From Verrucomicrobiota bacterium (GTDB lineage Bacteria > Verrucomicrobiota > Verrucomicrobiia > CAIQCK01), in contig JACRQF010000003.1 of assembly GCA_016222825.1 (NCBI GenBank), positions 1 through 64,000 of the forward strand: 64,000 nucleotides of DNA, given 5' to 3'. The notes beneath the pieces were generated by a model. That model ran no database searches. It was not told where the DNA came from and worked only from the letters and a program-made list of their open reading frames with translations. A program made the translations under genes and the position numbers. Positions 35,965 to 45,747 of the stretch are shown one piece after another. Numbering within the stretch: the first letter of the stretch is position 1; every line of letters begins with the position of its first letter.

Positions 35965-38922
35965 ATGAGAACAGCTCGCATCATCATTCTGGCAGCAATC
36001 GTTGCAGCGGTTCTTTCGCCGTTGCGCGCGACGGCAGAGATTGTGGACATGGCCAGACGCACGGAGGAGTTGAAGGGCTTGCGTTGGGGCATGTTCATCT
36101 GCTGGAGCTTCAGCACGTTCTCCGGCAAGGAGTGGACGGGCGGTGTCACGGACGTGAACTTCTTCAAGGCCACCGGCTGCGACACCGACCAGTGGGCGCG
36201 CACGGCCAAGGAAGCGGGCATGGGCTACATCCTGTTCCTCACCAAGCACCACGACGGCTTCTGTCTCTGGGACACGAAGACGACCGACCGCAAGGTGACT
36301 AAGTCGCCGTTGGGGCGCGATGTGCTCGCGGAATTGAAAAAATCCTGCGACAAGCGCGGCATCAAGCTGGCGCTCTATTTCTCCGAGGGGGATTGGACTT
36401 GGCCGGGCGCAGCGGACGGCAAGGGCTGGAAATCCGGCGTCGGCAAGAACCCGGAGATGAAGAAGGCGCAGCTCAAGGAACTGCTCACGCAATACGGGCC
36501 GGTCGAATACATTTGGTTCGACCACGCCGTCGGCGATGGCGGCCTCAGCCACGCGGAGACGATCTCGTTCTGCAAATCGCTCCAGCCCGGTTGCTTTATC
36601 GGCTTCAATCATGGCGACCAAGCGGGCGCGGACATTCGGCTCGGCGAGATGGGCCGGCCGGGGCCGCTCAACGATCACACCGCCGCCGGGCCGCACATGA
36701 AGGACGCGCCGAGCAAGAGCTACCGGCTTGCGGAGTTCACCTATCCCATCCTGCCGCCGCACCAGGGCGGCGCGATGTGGTTCTACTCGCTGCCGATTCA
36801 CGACGGTCTCTGCCATCCCGCCGAGAAGCTCTACCGCGACTATCTCGGCGCGGCGAAGTTCGGCAACGTCTTCGCGCTCGATGTCGGACCGGACTACGCG
36901 GGGCGGTTGCGCGAGATTGACGTGCAGACGCTGCGCAAGGTCGGCGAGATGATTCGCCGCAACGCGCCCGATCCGAGCGTGCCGCCACCGCTGGCGATGC
37001 CGCCAGCCGCGCGGCCGGTGCCGGCGAAGATCGAGATCGCCGACGGGCCGTTCAAGCCGACGTGGGACTCGCTCAAGCAATACAAGTGCCCCGACTGGTT
37101 CCGCGACGCGAAGCTCGGCATCTGGGGCATCCTCGGCCCGCAGTCGTTGCCGGAGGCGGGCGACTGGTATGCGCGGCACATGTATGTCGAAGGCCACCGC
37201 CAGTATCTGTTCCACCTCGACCGCTTTGGCCATCCGTCGCAGTTCGGCTACAAGGACCTCGCGGCGATATGGAAGGCCGACCAGTTCGATCCCGACCGGC
37301 TCATGACGCTCTACAAGAAGGCCGGCGCGAAATATTTCGTCGTGCTCGCCAACCATCACGACAACTGGGACAACTGGAACTCGAAGTATCACCGCTGGAA
37401 TTCCGTTAACGTCGGCCCGAAGAAGGACATCGTCGGCCTCTGGGCGCAGGCGGCGAAGAAGCACGGCCTGCGCTTCGGCGTCACCGAGCATCTGGCGCGC
37501 AGCTACAGTTGGTTCAACACGAACAAAGGCAGCGACAAGAAAGGCCCGCTCGCCGGCGTGCCCTACGACGGCAACGATGCGAAGTTCGCCGACCTTTACT
37601 TCCCGCCGCACGAGGACAGCGTCTCCAGTTATCCGAAAGACCCGCCGGAGTGGTGGACGCGGCAATGGTTCTGGCGGATGCGTGACCTGCTCGACAGCTA
37701 CCAGCCCGATCTGATGTATAGTGACGGCGCGGTGCCATTCGGCGAGGTCGGGCGCAGCCTCTTCGCGCACTACTACAACGCCAACATGTTGCGGCACGGC
37801 GGCAAGCTGGAGGCGGTCTATAACATCAAGGACCTGCGCCCGCGCGCCGACCACGGCGATTATGTCGAGGGCGTCGGCGTGCAGGACGTCGAGCGCGGCG
37901 GCCTCGACGCGATCAAGCCGCAGCCGTGGCAGACCGACACGTGCATCGGCGATTGGTTTTACAAGACCGGCCTCACTTACAAGTCGTCGAAGCACGTCAT
38001 CGCAATGCTGGCCGACATCGTCAGCAAGAACGGCAACCTCCTGCTGAATATCCCGCTCAAGCATGACGGGACGATTGACGCTGGCGAGGAGAAGTTCCTT
38101 GCGGAGTTCGGCGGCTGGATGGCTGTCCACGGCGAGGCGATCTACGGCACGCGGCCGTGGCTGGTGTTCGGCGAAGGCCCGTCGCGAAAAGGCGGCACGC
38201 ACTTCAACGAAGGCCTCTTCGCCAACATGACTGCCCGCGACATCCGCTTCACTACCAAAGACGGTGCGCTCTACGCCATCGCGATGGGCTGGCCGCAAGA
38301 CGGTAAGCTCGTCGTGCGCTCGCTTGCCAAGCCCGCCGGCAAGGTCGAGCGCGTCACATTGCTCGGCCACGACGGCAAGCTCGCGTGGACACAGACCGAC
38401 GATGGCCTCGTCGTCACGATGCCCGACCTCGTCGTCAGCGAGGACGCCATTGCGTTGAAGATCGTCGGCCGCGATTTGAAACCATCGCCGGTCGCCGCCA
38501 GCGCAGTGGTTTTGCCGGACACGGACGGCCGCTTCATCTTGCGCGCTGCGGAGGCGACGATCCACGGCAACACGCCGCGCTACGAGTCCAGCGGCGGCAA
38601 GGACCAGATCGGTTTTTGGGGCAACCCCGCCGACTTCGTCTCGTGGGACCTCAAGCTCGCGAAGCCCGCCGCGTTCGCCGTGGAGATCACTTACTCCTGC
38701 GCCACCGGCGCGCAAGGCAGCGAGTTCACCGTCGAGGCCGGCAGCCAGAAGCTGACCGGCAAGTCCGCCACGACCGGCTCGTGGGCCACCTATCGCACCG
38801 ACAAGCTCGGCACGTTGAAGCTCGATGCGGCCGGCAGCTACACGCTCCTGGTGAAGCCGAAGGCCGAGCCGAGGTGGAAAATCATTGGGTTGACATCAGT
38901 CACACTCAATCCAATCCAGTAG
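35965..38922 (+). CDS. Tandem-domain GH29 alpha-L-fucosidase-like protein
   Basis: 985 residues, signal at 1-24. Two full GH29-type barrels lie in one chain. The first (about 30-340) has RWGMFICWSFSTFSG, LTKHHDGFCLWDTK and a nucleophile-type aspartate D186 in YIWFDHAVG. The second (about 365-700) has PDWFRDAKLGIWGIL, VVLANHHDNWDNWNS and D587 in PDLMYSDGAVP. A beta-rich tail follows, with a carbohydrate-binding-like domain from about 860. GH29 enzymes normally have one barrel, so this is a fusion of two divergent members. Both nucleophile positions are kept, so both halves may be active, perhaps on different linkages. It starts 10 bases after the hydrolase gene. Confidence 0.82.
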   Translation: MRTARIIILAAIVAAVLSPLRATAEIVDMARRTEELKGLRWGMFICWSFSTFSGKEWTGGVTDVNFFKATGCDTDQWARTAKEAGMGYILFLTKHHDGFCLWDTKTTDRKVTKSPLGRDVLAELKKSCDKRGIKLALYFSEGDWTWPGAADGKGWKSGVGKNPEMKKAQLKELLTQYGPVEYIWFDHAVGDGGLSHAETISFCKSLQPGCFIGFNHGDQAGADIRLGEMGRPGPLNDHTAAGPHMKDAPSKSYRLAEFTYPILPPHQGGAMWFYSLPIHDGLCHPAEKLYRDYLGAAKFGNVFALDVGPDYAGRLREIDVQTLRKVGEMIRRNAPDPSVPPPLAMPPAARPVPAKIEIADGPFKPTWDSLKQYKCPDWFRDAKLGIWGILGPQSLPEAGDWYARHMYVEGHRQYLFHLDRFGHPSQFGYKDLAAIWKADQFDPDRLMTLYKKAGAKYFVVLANHHDNWDNWNSKYHRWNSVNVGPKKDIVGLWAQAAKKHGLRFGVTEHLARSYSWFNTNKGSDKKGPLAGVPYDGNDAKFADLYFPPHEDSVSSYPKDPPEWWTRQWFWRMRDLLDSYQPDLMYSDGAVPFGEVGRSLFAHYYNANMLRHGGKLEAVYNIKDLRPRADHGDYVEGVGVQDVERGGLDAIKPQPWQTDTCIGDWFYKTGLTYKSSKHVIAMLADIVSKNGNLLLNIPLKHDGTIDAGEEKFLAEFGGWMAVHGEAIYGTRPWLVFGEGPSRKGGTHFNEGLFANMTARDIRFTTKDGALYAIAMGWPQDGKLVVRSLAKPAGKVERVTLLGHDGKLAWTQTDDGLVVTMPDLVVSEDAIALKIVGRDLKPSPVAASAVVLPDTDGRFILRAAEATIHGNTPRYESSGGKDQIGFWGNPADFVSWDLKLAKPAAFAVEITYSCATGAQGSEFTVEAGSQKLTGKSATTGSWATYRTDKLGTLKLDAAGSYTLLVKPKAEPRWKIIGLTSVTLNPIQ

Positions 38923-38929
38923 TTTCGCC

Positions 38930-40840
38930 ATGTGTCGCACTCTCGCCACTTCATTGGCTGTAGTTCTCATTTTCTGTGTCAGATGGGGACACGCTGACAT
39001 CCCGCAATCCGTCGCAGAACTTTGGAGCGACTTCGATCCTCGCAAAGACCCACTCGAGACGGAGATCATCCGCGAGTGGAAAGAAGACGGCGGCGTGTTC
39101 CGGCATGTGCGTTACTTCATCGGCACGTTCAAGGGCAAGCCGGCGCGCATGGCGGCGATCTACGGCTTCCCCGACGGCGCGAAGGAGAAGCTGCCGGCGG
39201 TGATGCACATCCACGGCGGCGGCCAGCGCGCCTCGCTCAGCGAAGTGAAGATGCTCGTCGCGCGGGGCTATGCCGCGCTCTCGGTGAACTGGGGCGGATC
39301 GGGCAACGGCAAAGCTCCGTTCAACTCCGTGGAAGGCGCAAAGCCCGGCGCCCCGAACACCGATTGGGGTGCGGTGGATCCCACGCAGCTCAACGTGCAA
39401 GGTTACTCCTCGATGTTGCCGGGGCTGAAGCAGTTCTTTGAGGACCGCGAGCATCCGAAGAACTGCAACTGGTATCTGCTCACGCTCGGCTGCCGGCGCG
39501 GGCTGACGTTTCTCGAACAGCAGCCGGAGGTGGACCCGCAACGGCTCGGAGTTCACGGTTACTCAATGGGCGGCAACCTCACGATGTATGTCGCCGGAAC
39601 CGATTCGCGCGTGAAGGCCGCCGTGCCCGGCGTGGGCGGCCAGGGTTGGCGCTGGCAGTCGCACGGGTTCATCGGCGGCGTCGCGCAGCAGGAGCACATC
39701 AAGGGCGGCATCGGGATCTTCCGGCGCACGCTGAGCTTCGAGAGCTACGCGCCGCTCATCCGTTGCCCGGTGCTGCATCGCAGCGCGTCAAACGATTTCC
39801 ACGGCTGGATGGACGATGTGTATCGCACCGACGCGCTCATCAAGGGCCAACCCGTGCGCCACGCGTGGTCGGTGCATTTCAACCACCGCCTCACGCCCGA
39901 AGTCGCCGTGACGATGCCGCTGTGGTTTGACCACTTCCTCAAAGGCGGCCCCGCGCTGCCGGAGACGCCCGCGAGCGAGTTGGCGCTCAAGACGAAAGAC
40001 GGAGTTCCGAGGCTGCGCGTGGCGCCGAAGAGCGCGTGGCCTATCGCTCGCTGCGACATCTACTACAGTGTTGATCCCGACCCGCGCGCCCGTTTCTGGC
40101 GCAGCACCGAGGTCGCGCGCCATGGCGACGTATTCAGCGCCAAACTTCCGCTGGAGGCGACCGACCGGCTGCTGTTCGCGTTCGCCAACGTCTTCTACAC
40201 GCCCCCGAAGCCGGTCTCGATGGCCGAACTGCCCGGCTATGGCAAAGAGCCGATCCGCGAAGTCTCCCTCAGCACCGTGCTGCACACCGCCAAACCGGAC
40301 TCGCTCAACACCGCTGGCGTTCGCGCCACCGAAAAGCCGACAACATTGATAGAGGACTTCGCCCACGGTTGGCGCGACTGGTATCGCCTCAACGTCGGCA
40401 ACCCCGACCACTGGCAGAACTGGACCCGCAAGATCACCGACCCGAAATGGCGTGGCACCGACGGAGCGAAGCTCATCGTCACGCTCAAGATCGCCAAGAC
40501 TAACCGCATGGCTTTCGTGGCCGTCGAGAACGAGTGGCGCAGCTACCGTGGCCCAAGGAAGACGTTCGTGTGCGAGAAGGAAATCCCCGGCGCGTCAACC
40601 GAGCAGACCGTCGTGCTCGCCGCCGCCGATCTTAAGAGCACCGCTGCCGACGGTGCGCCGTTGAAGTCGTGGAGCCAACTCGACGTGCTCGGCCTCTGCG
40701 CGTATCACCAGGAGAAAGGCCAGCCGTCGAAGCCCCTGCGCTGGAACGGCCCCGCGCCAGAGTTTAGGCGAGTAGAGTGGAAGTGGAGCGACATGAAACA
40801 AGCCGCGACAGAGGCAAGCGAGTTTGCGTTTCGTCATTGA
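38930..40840 (+). CDS. Secreted acetyl-xylan-esterase-like alpha/beta hydrolase with C-terminal extension
   Basis: 636 residues with a signal peptide (MCRTLATSLAVVLIFCVRWGHA). Residues about 85-330 form the dienelactone-hydrolase/acetyl xylan esterase fold: HIHGGG (94-98), nucleophile GYSMGG with S212, HRSASNDFHGWMDD for the acid loop and a histidine in FNHRLTPE. A further 300 residues at the C-terminus (about 340-636) form two beta-rich segments; LIEDFAHGWRDWY and WKWSDM look like a carbohydrate-binding jelly roll. It starts seven bases after the tandem GH29 gene, which suggests it removes acyl groups from the same glycan. Confidence 0.75.
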   Translation: MCRTLATSLAVVLIFCVRWGHADIPQSVAELWSDFDPRKDPLETEIIREWKEDGGVFRHVRYFIGTFKGKPARMAAIYGFPDGAKEKLPAVMHIHGGGQRASLSEVKMLVARGYAALSVNWGGSGNGKAPFNSVEGAKPGAPNTDWGAVDPTQLNVQGYSSMLPGLKQFFEDREHPKNCNWYLLTLGCRRGLTFLEQQPEVDPQRLGVHGYSMGGNLTMYVAGTDSRVKAAVPGVGGQGWRWQSHGFIGGVAQQEHIKGGIGIFRRTLSFESYAPLIRCPVLHRSASNDFHGWMDDVYRTDALIKGQPVRHAWSVHFNHRLTPEVAVTMPLWFDHFLKGGPALPETPASELALKTKDGVPRLRVAPKSAWPIARCDIYYSVDPDPRARFWRSTEVARHGDVFSAKLPLEATDRLLFAFANVFYTPPKPVSMAELPGYGKEPIREVSLSTVLHTAKPDSLNTAGVRATEKPTTLIEDFAHGWRDWYRLNVGNPDHWQNWTRKITDPKWRGTDGAKLIVTLKIAKTNRMAFVAVENEWRSYRGPRKTFVCEKEIPGASTEQTVVLAAADLKSTAADGAPLKSWSQLDVLGLCAYHQEKGQPSKPLRWNGPAPEFRRVEWKWSDMKQAATEASEFAFRH

Positions 40841-40907
40841 TTCTCACGCCGATGAGGTAGCAGACTCCAAGGCAATCACAGTTGAACCAGCTTCACACAA
40901 GAAAGAC

Positions 40908-41846
40908 ATGAACATGCAAATCGTCACGGACACACTCACCACCCGGCGTGAATTTCTCGGCAGCGCGGCAGCCCTCTTGGCCGGCCTTGCCTTGCCGCAG
41001 CACGCGTCGGCGGCCGCCAAGCCATGCTCCGTCTTCAACGGCGTGCGCATCGGTTGCATCACCTACAGCTACCGCGGCATGGCCAATACGGCTGAGGAGA
41101 CGCTCAAGGCGTTGCTCCAGGACGGGCTGAGCGAGGTGGAACTGATGGGTGGGCCGATCCAGCAGTTCGCGGGTATTGCTGGCGGAGGTGGCCGCAAGGG
41201 CAAGGGTGCTCCCGCGGCGCCGCCCGCGCCGAAGCCGACCGACGAACAACGCGCCGCGCAACTGACGAAGTGCCGTGAGCTCCGCAAGATGTTCAACGAC
41301 GCGGGTGTGAACATCCATATCCACAAGATGGGCTTTGGCCAGTCGGATGAAGAGATTGACTTCAGTTTCCAAGTGGCCAAGGCGCTGGGCTGCGTCGGCG
41401 TCACGCTCGAACGCAGCGAGGCGATGGCCCAGAAGCTCGCGCCATTCGCAGACAAGCACAAGGTCTGGGTTGCGTTCCACAACCACGCAAACAATTATCC
41501 GGTGATGGACAAGCGCGACCCGATCCTGGAGTTCGGCAAATACATCGGCTTCAACTTCGACATCGGCCACTACTTCGCCGGCAGCAAGGGCCTGTCGCCG
41601 ATCCCGGTGATCGAGAAATACCACGACCGCATCGTCAGCCTGCACCTGAAGGACCGGACCGCCGCCGGCGGCAACCTGCCTTGGGGCCAGGGCAAGACAC
41701 CGATCAAGGAAGTCCTCCAGTTGATACGAAAGGAGCAGTGGACGTTCCCGGCCGACATCGAGCTGGAATACAAGGTTCCGGAAGGCTCCGACGCCGTGAA
41801 GGAAGTCGGCAAGTGCGTGCAGTATTGCAAAGAGGCGCTCGCCTGA
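40908..41846 (+). CDS. Tat-exported sugar phosphate isomerase/epimerase-like protein
   Basis: 312 residues. Twin-arginine signal TTRREFLGSAAALLAGLALP. The TIM barrel has SEVELMGG, a low-complexity insertion GGGGRKGKGAP...PPAPKP at about 92-112, then FDIGHYFAG, SLHLKDRTA and a glutamate in ADIELEYKVP, the ligand pattern of AP-endonuclease-2-type isomerases. The upstream ORF to 40824 runs over the end of the preceding gene; ATG at 40908 is favoured by the export signal. A second isomerase of the same type in the same operon is at 33813. Confidence 0.82.
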   Translation: MNMQIVTDTLTTRREFLGSAAALLAGLALPQHASAAAKPCSVFNGVRIGCITYSYRGMANTAEETLKALLQDGLSEVELMGGPIQQFAGIAGGGGRKGKGAPAAPPAPKPTDEQRAAQLTKCRELRKMFNDAGVNIHIHKMGFGQSDEEIDFSFQVAKALGCVGVTLERSEAMAQKLAPFADKHKVWVAFHNHANNYPVMDKRDPILEFGKYIGFNFDIGHYFAGSKGLSPIPVIEKYHDRIVSLHLKDRTAAGGNLPWGQGKTPIKEVLQLIRKEQWTFPADIELEYKVPEGSDAVKEVGKCVQYCKEALA

Positions 41847-41858
41847 GTCTGAGCGGCG

Positions 41859-43001
41859 ATGAAATCGAACCTCATCGCCCTCGCCATCGTGCTGCTGGCG
41901 CCGCTGGGCGCATGGGCGGCTGATTCGCAGCCAACGTCGGCTCTGCTGGCGTTCAGTTGGGAGCGCGTGCCAGTGTATGCGCACCTCGGCAAGAATGAGG
42001 ACGACTTCACGGCGCAGGAACTGGCGTTTCTCGCCAGACACTTCGACTTCATCGCCATCGAAAAAGGCCAGGCCATCCGCAAGCGCGACGGCAGCGGCGG
42101 CACGGAGGACGGCATTTACGAGGCTGCGCGCCGGCTCAAGAAGCTCAACCCGCGCGCGGCTGTGCTGTTCTATTGGAACGCCTTTCTAGACTATCCGCTC
42201 TATCACGCCGCCAAGAGCGTGAAGCCGGACTGGCATCTCAAGACGCCCGCGGGCCAGCCGTTTCTCGTGCGCAACACCGTGCCGGCCTACGACCTCGCGC
42301 TGCCCGCCGTGCGCGAATGGTGGAGCGACGTGGCGGCTCGGGCAATGCGCGAGGCGCCGCTCGACGGCATCTTTGCCGACGCGTTGCCGCAGGTGCTCAC
42401 GCCGTCGAAAGGCCGCCTGCTCGGCGACGCCAAACATCGGGCGATGATCACCGGCTTGAAGGAGATGATGGTCGCGACGCGACGCAAACTCGGCCTAGAC
42501 AAGATCATTCTCGCCAACGGCACACGCGCGGAGGATTTTCGCGAGCTGCTCGACTGGGATTCGCTCTCCGGCGTGATGATCGAGCACTTCGGGCACTTCG
42601 GCAGCGCGAGCAAGGAAGACGTCGCCGCCGATCTGCGGACGGTGGAGTTGGCCGGCCGGAAAGGCAAGTTGGTGGTGGTGAAAGGCTGGCCGGGCTTCAC
42701 ATGGCTGGACAAGGAGATGATGCAGCGCCCCCACGCCGAACTGGCGAAACTCGCGGCGGAGCGGCTGACGTTTCCGCTGGCGTGCTTCCTGGTGGCCGCG
42801 CAACCGCGCACCTACTTCTGCTACGCGTGGGGCTACCGGCACGACCAAGGTGCTCTCGACTGGTATCCGGAGTTCGACAAGCCGCTCGGCCCGCCGCGCG
42901 GCGAGGCGAAGCGCGATGGCTGGAAGTTTACGCGAGAGTTTGAGCGTGCGTCGGTGTTCGTGGATCTCGAAACACGGGCCGCGCGGATTGATTGGAGATG
43001 A
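41859..43001 (+). CDS. Putative secreted glycosidase (GHL15-like TIM barrel)
   Basis: 380 residues, signal 1-20 (ALGAWA-AD). Strands and motifs DFIAIEKGQ, VLFYWNAF and DGIFADALPQ (D174 as candidate catalytic or binding residue) look like the hypothetical glycoside hydrolase family GHL15. Its later GYRHDQGALDWYPEFDKPLG segment is also typical of this kind of protein. Activity is unproven for these families. It lies 12 bases downstream of the isomerase gene and its stop overlaps the next start. Confidence 0.68.
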   Translation: MKSNLIALAIVLLAPLGAWAADSQPTSALLAFSWERVPVYAHLGKNEDDFTAQELAFLARHFDFIAIEKGQAIRKRDGSGGTEDGIYEAARRLKKLNPRAAVLFYWNAFLDYPLYHAAKSVKPDWHLKTPAGQPFLVRNTVPAYDLALPAVREWWSDVAARAMREAPLDGIFADALPQVLTPSKGRLLGDAKHRAMITGLKEMMVATRRKLGLDKIILANGTRAEDFRELLDWDSLSGVMIEHFGHFGSASKEDVAADLRTVELAGRKGKLVVVKGWPGFTWLDKEMMQRPHAELAKLAAERLTFPLACFLVAAQPRTYFCYAWGYRHDQGALDWYPEFDKPLGPPRGEAKRDGWKFTREFERASVFVDLETRAARIDWR

Positions 43002-44131
43002 TGCACGTGAGAAGTCTCATCCTCGCCGCATTCCTGCTGGTTTCTCTGGCCACGTTGCAGGCCGGCGATCCCATCAAAGCATTCTGCGTGGACTTCAACT
43101 GGGGGCCGGGTGGGCCGAACGGATTTGCCAAGCCGGGCCTCTGGGCCGATGCCGACCCAGCCAAGCACGTTGCGTGGTATGAGCATCTCGGCTGCAACGT
43201 CATCCAGACGTTCGCGGTTTCCTGCAACGGCCATGCTTGGTATCGCAACGGCGTCGTCCCGGAGCAGCCGGAGTTGAAGCACGACTTCCTGCGCGAGGTC
43301 GTGAAACTCGGCCACGCGAAGCGAATGCTGGTGATGGGCTATTTCTGCGTCGGAGCGAACACGCTCTGGGGCCAGCAGCATCCCGATCTTAGTTACGGCT
43401 TCCCCAGCACCTATCATATTCCCTTCACCGACGCCTACCTCGACTATTTGACAGCTTCCATGGCCGACGCGCTGCGCAAGAGCGGCATGGACGGCTTCAT
43501 GATTGACTGGGTGTGGTGTCCTCACGACAAGGCGCGCCAGCAGGCCAACGGCGGCAAGTGGCTGGACGCCGAGAAGAAACTCTTCGAGGCGCTGATGAAG
43601 AAGCCGTTTCCCGGCGAAGACAAGCTGGCGGCGGATGAGAAGCTGGCTTACGAGCGTAAAGCGATCAACCGCTGCTGGGCGCGCATCCGCGACGCGGCCA
43701 AACGCGCGAACCCCCGCTGCGTCATCTGGCTCTCATGCAGCCGGGTGCGCGACGCATCCATCGCTGGTTCACCGATGCTAAAGGAAGTGGACTGGATGAT
43801 GGACGAAGCCGGCACGCCCGACGCGATGAAGGAGGTCGCGCCGATGTTCGGAGAGCGCACGCGACAGTTACTCTGCCTTGCGGGTTGGGGCGACCGGCAC
43901 AAGACGCGTGAGATACTCTCGAACCCCGCGATGGCCGCCTACGGCATCTACGGCTTCAGCCGGCCCAGTCCGGATTCGTTGCCGCTGCCGGTGGCAACAT
44001 ATCTGAGCCGGCCCATCGAGTCGTTCAAGGGTAACGACCGCGGCATCGCCACGCTCGCGCGCTACTTCACCGGCAAGCCGTTTGATTTTGTCGCCGCAGC
44101 GGCCCCGCCGGCCGCGCCGCGTGTGCCGTAG
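43001..44131 (+). CDS. Putative secreted glycosidase-like TIM-barrel protein
   Basis: About 376 residues, signal peptide at 1-21 ending LQA-GD. Barrel segments are FCVDFNWGPGG, CNVIQTFAVS, DGFMIDWVWCP (D169, position of a typical retaining-enzyme aspartate) and VIWLSCSRVRD, with DWMMDEAGTP near the end. It resembles the GHL/alpha-fucosidase-like clan without a clear family. Two ATGs (42998 and 43001) sit at the junction with the previous gene; 43001 has GGAG at a better distance. Confidence 0.66.
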   Translation: MHVRSLILAAFLLVSLATLQAGDPIKAFCVDFNWGPGGPNGFAKPGLWADADPAKHVAWYEHLGCNVIQTFAVSCNGHAWYRNGVVPEQPELKHDFLREVVKLGHAKRMLVMGYFCVGANTLWGQQHPDLSYGFPSTYHIPFTDAYLDYLTASMADALRKSGMDGFMIDWVWCPHDKARQQANGGKWLDAEKKLFEALMKKPFPGEDKLAADEKLAYERKAINRCWARIRDAAKRANPRCVIWLSCSRVRDASIAGSPMLKEVDWMMDEAGTPDAMKEVAPMFGERTRQLLCLAGWGDRHKTREILSNPAMAAYGIYGFSRPSPDSLPLPVATYLSRPIESFKGNDRGIATLARYFTGKPFDFVAAAAPPAAPRVP

Positions 44132-44225
44132 GATCGCTCGTCTGCGATTTACGGCTGGAATTGGCCGGCGCGATTCACTATTAGTTTTCGCGGTGGTCAT
44201 TGGACCCCAAGACTGAAAGCCATGC

Positions 44226-45698
44226 ATGAAACATTGGACGCGCAGAGATTTCCTTAAGACTTCCATCTTCACCACCGGAGCCATGACGCTGGCCCGGAAC
44301 AGCAGCGCAGCGACAGTTTCCGGCGGCTCGGCCAACGGCGACATCCACGTAGCCGTTGTCGGCTTCCGCGGCAAGGGGGCGCACCACATCCGCATGTTCG
44401 GCGACATCCCCGGCGTGCGGTTGGCGGCGCTCTGCGACGTGGACAGCGCAGTGCTCGACGGGCAAGTCAGGAAGTTCGCGGCGAAGGACAAGAAGGTTAC
44501 GGCGTATCGGGACTACCGGAAATTGCTGGAGGACAAAACGATTGACGCCGTGGTGATCGCGACGCCGAACCACTGGCATTCGTTGATGGCGGTGTGGGGC
44601 TGCCAGGCGGGCAAGGACGTTTATGTCGAGAAACCCGTCTCGCACAACGTCTGGGAAGGCCGCAAGGTCGTGGAGGCGGCGCGCAAATACAACCGCATTG
44701 TCCAGGCGGGCACGCAGTCGCGTTCGGACGAGGCGTTGCAGCAGGTCTTCGCATACATCCGGGAAGGCAACCTCGGCGCCATCCAGTGGGTGCGCGGGCT
44801 TTGCTACAAGCCGCGGCCTTCGATTGGCAAGACGACCGGCCCACAGCCGATTCTCACGGAGGTGGACTACGACCTGTGGCTCGGTCCGGCTGCAATGACG
44901 CCGCTGCGCCGGAAGAAGCTCCACTACGACTGGCATTGGTTCTGGGCGACGGGCAATGCCGACATCGGCAACCAAGGCATCCACGAGATGGACATGTGTC
45001 GCTGGGTGCTCGGCCAGCGCGGGTTGCCGCCGAAAGTCATGAGCATCGGCGGACGCTTCGGTTACGAGGACGACGCCGAGACGCCGAACACGCAAATCAG
45101 CGTGCTCGCCTACGAACCGGCACCGTTGATCTTCGAGGTGCGCGGCCTGACGCGCAAAGCCGGCGACACTGCGATGGACAACTACCGCGGCATTCGCGTC
45201 GGCCTCGTCGTGCAGTGTGAGAAGGGCTATTTCGCCGGCGGCGCGGGCGGCGGGTGGGTTTACGACAACAAGGGCGAGAAGGTGAAGCAATTCAGCAGCA
45301 GCGGTGGCGCCGGGCACCAGGCGAACTTTATCAAGGCCGTGCGCAGCCGCAAGACGAGCGACCTCGCCGCCGACATCGAGCAGGGCCACCTCTCTTCCGC
45401 GCTCTGCCACATCGCCAACATTTCCTACCGCCTTGGCAAGGACACGGCCGTGGACGCCATCAAGGAAGCTGTCATGCTCGACGCGAATACGAAGGACTCC
45501 TTCCAGCGTTTCACCGACCACCTCGCCGCGAACCAGGTCAACGTGCCGGCCACGCCCGCCGTGTTGGGGCCGGCGCTGAGCTTGGAGCCGGGCAAGGAAG
45601 CATTCGTCAGCCGGGCGAAATACGACCTCGGCTTTTGGGCCAACACGCTGCTGAAAGACGCGTATCGCCCGCCATTCGTGATGCCGGAGAACGTGTAG
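44226..45698 (+). CDS. Tat-exported Gfo/Idh/MocA family oxidoreductase
   Basis: 490 residues. Twin-arginine signal WTRRDFLKTSIFTTGAM. The Rossmann domain has VVGFRGKGAHH (GFRGKG 46-51), CDVDS, VIATPNHWHS and EKPVSH (EKP 135-137), the sugar-contacting lysine motif. The C-terminal sandwich domain includes HEMDMCRWVLG and HQANFIKAVRS. These PVC oxidoreductases carry NAD(P) into the periplasm with the folded protein and probably catalyse internal redox on sugars, as in the Nag/GH109-like branches. The 94-base gap before it is among the largest in the train and could hold a promoter, though none is clear. Confidence 0.88.
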   Translation: MKHWTRRDFLKTSIFTTGAMTLARNSSAATVSGGSANGDIHVAVVGFRGKGAHHIRMFGDIPGVRLAALCDVDSAVLDGQVRKFAAKDKKVTAYRDYRKLLEDKTIDAVVIATPNHWHSLMAVWGCQAGKDVYVEKPVSHNVWEGRKVVEAARKYNRIVQAGTQSRSDEALQQVFAYIREGNLGAIQWVRGLCYKPRPSIGKTTGPQPILTEVDYDLWLGPAAMTPLRRKKLHYDWHWFWATGNADIGNQGIHEMDMCRWVLGQRGLPPKVMSIGGRFGYEDDAETPNTQISVLAYEPAPLIFEVRGLTRKAGDTAMDNYRGIRVGLVVQCEKGYFAGGAGGGWVYDNKGEKVKQFSSSGGAGHQANFIKAVRSRKTSDLAADIEQGHLSSALCHIANISYRLGKDTAVDAIKEAVMLDANTKDSFQRFTDHLAANQVNVPATPAVLGPALSLEPGKEAFVSRAKYDLGFWANTLLKDAYRPPFVMPENV

Positions 45699-45747
45699 TC
45701 GGCGTGGTTCGTCATCAACCCGCGCCGGTTGCGGTCGAAGGGTTGAA

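Noticed and set aside
35884..38715. Antisense open frame of 943 codons opposite the tandem GH29 gene
   Set aside because: No motifs and typical low-complexity shadow composition; the GH29 reading is convincing.
44132..44225. Promoter or riboswitch before the Gfo/Idh/MocA gene
   Set aside because: The 94-base gap shows no convincing -35/-10 pair, no inverted repeat of note and no known riboswitch layout.
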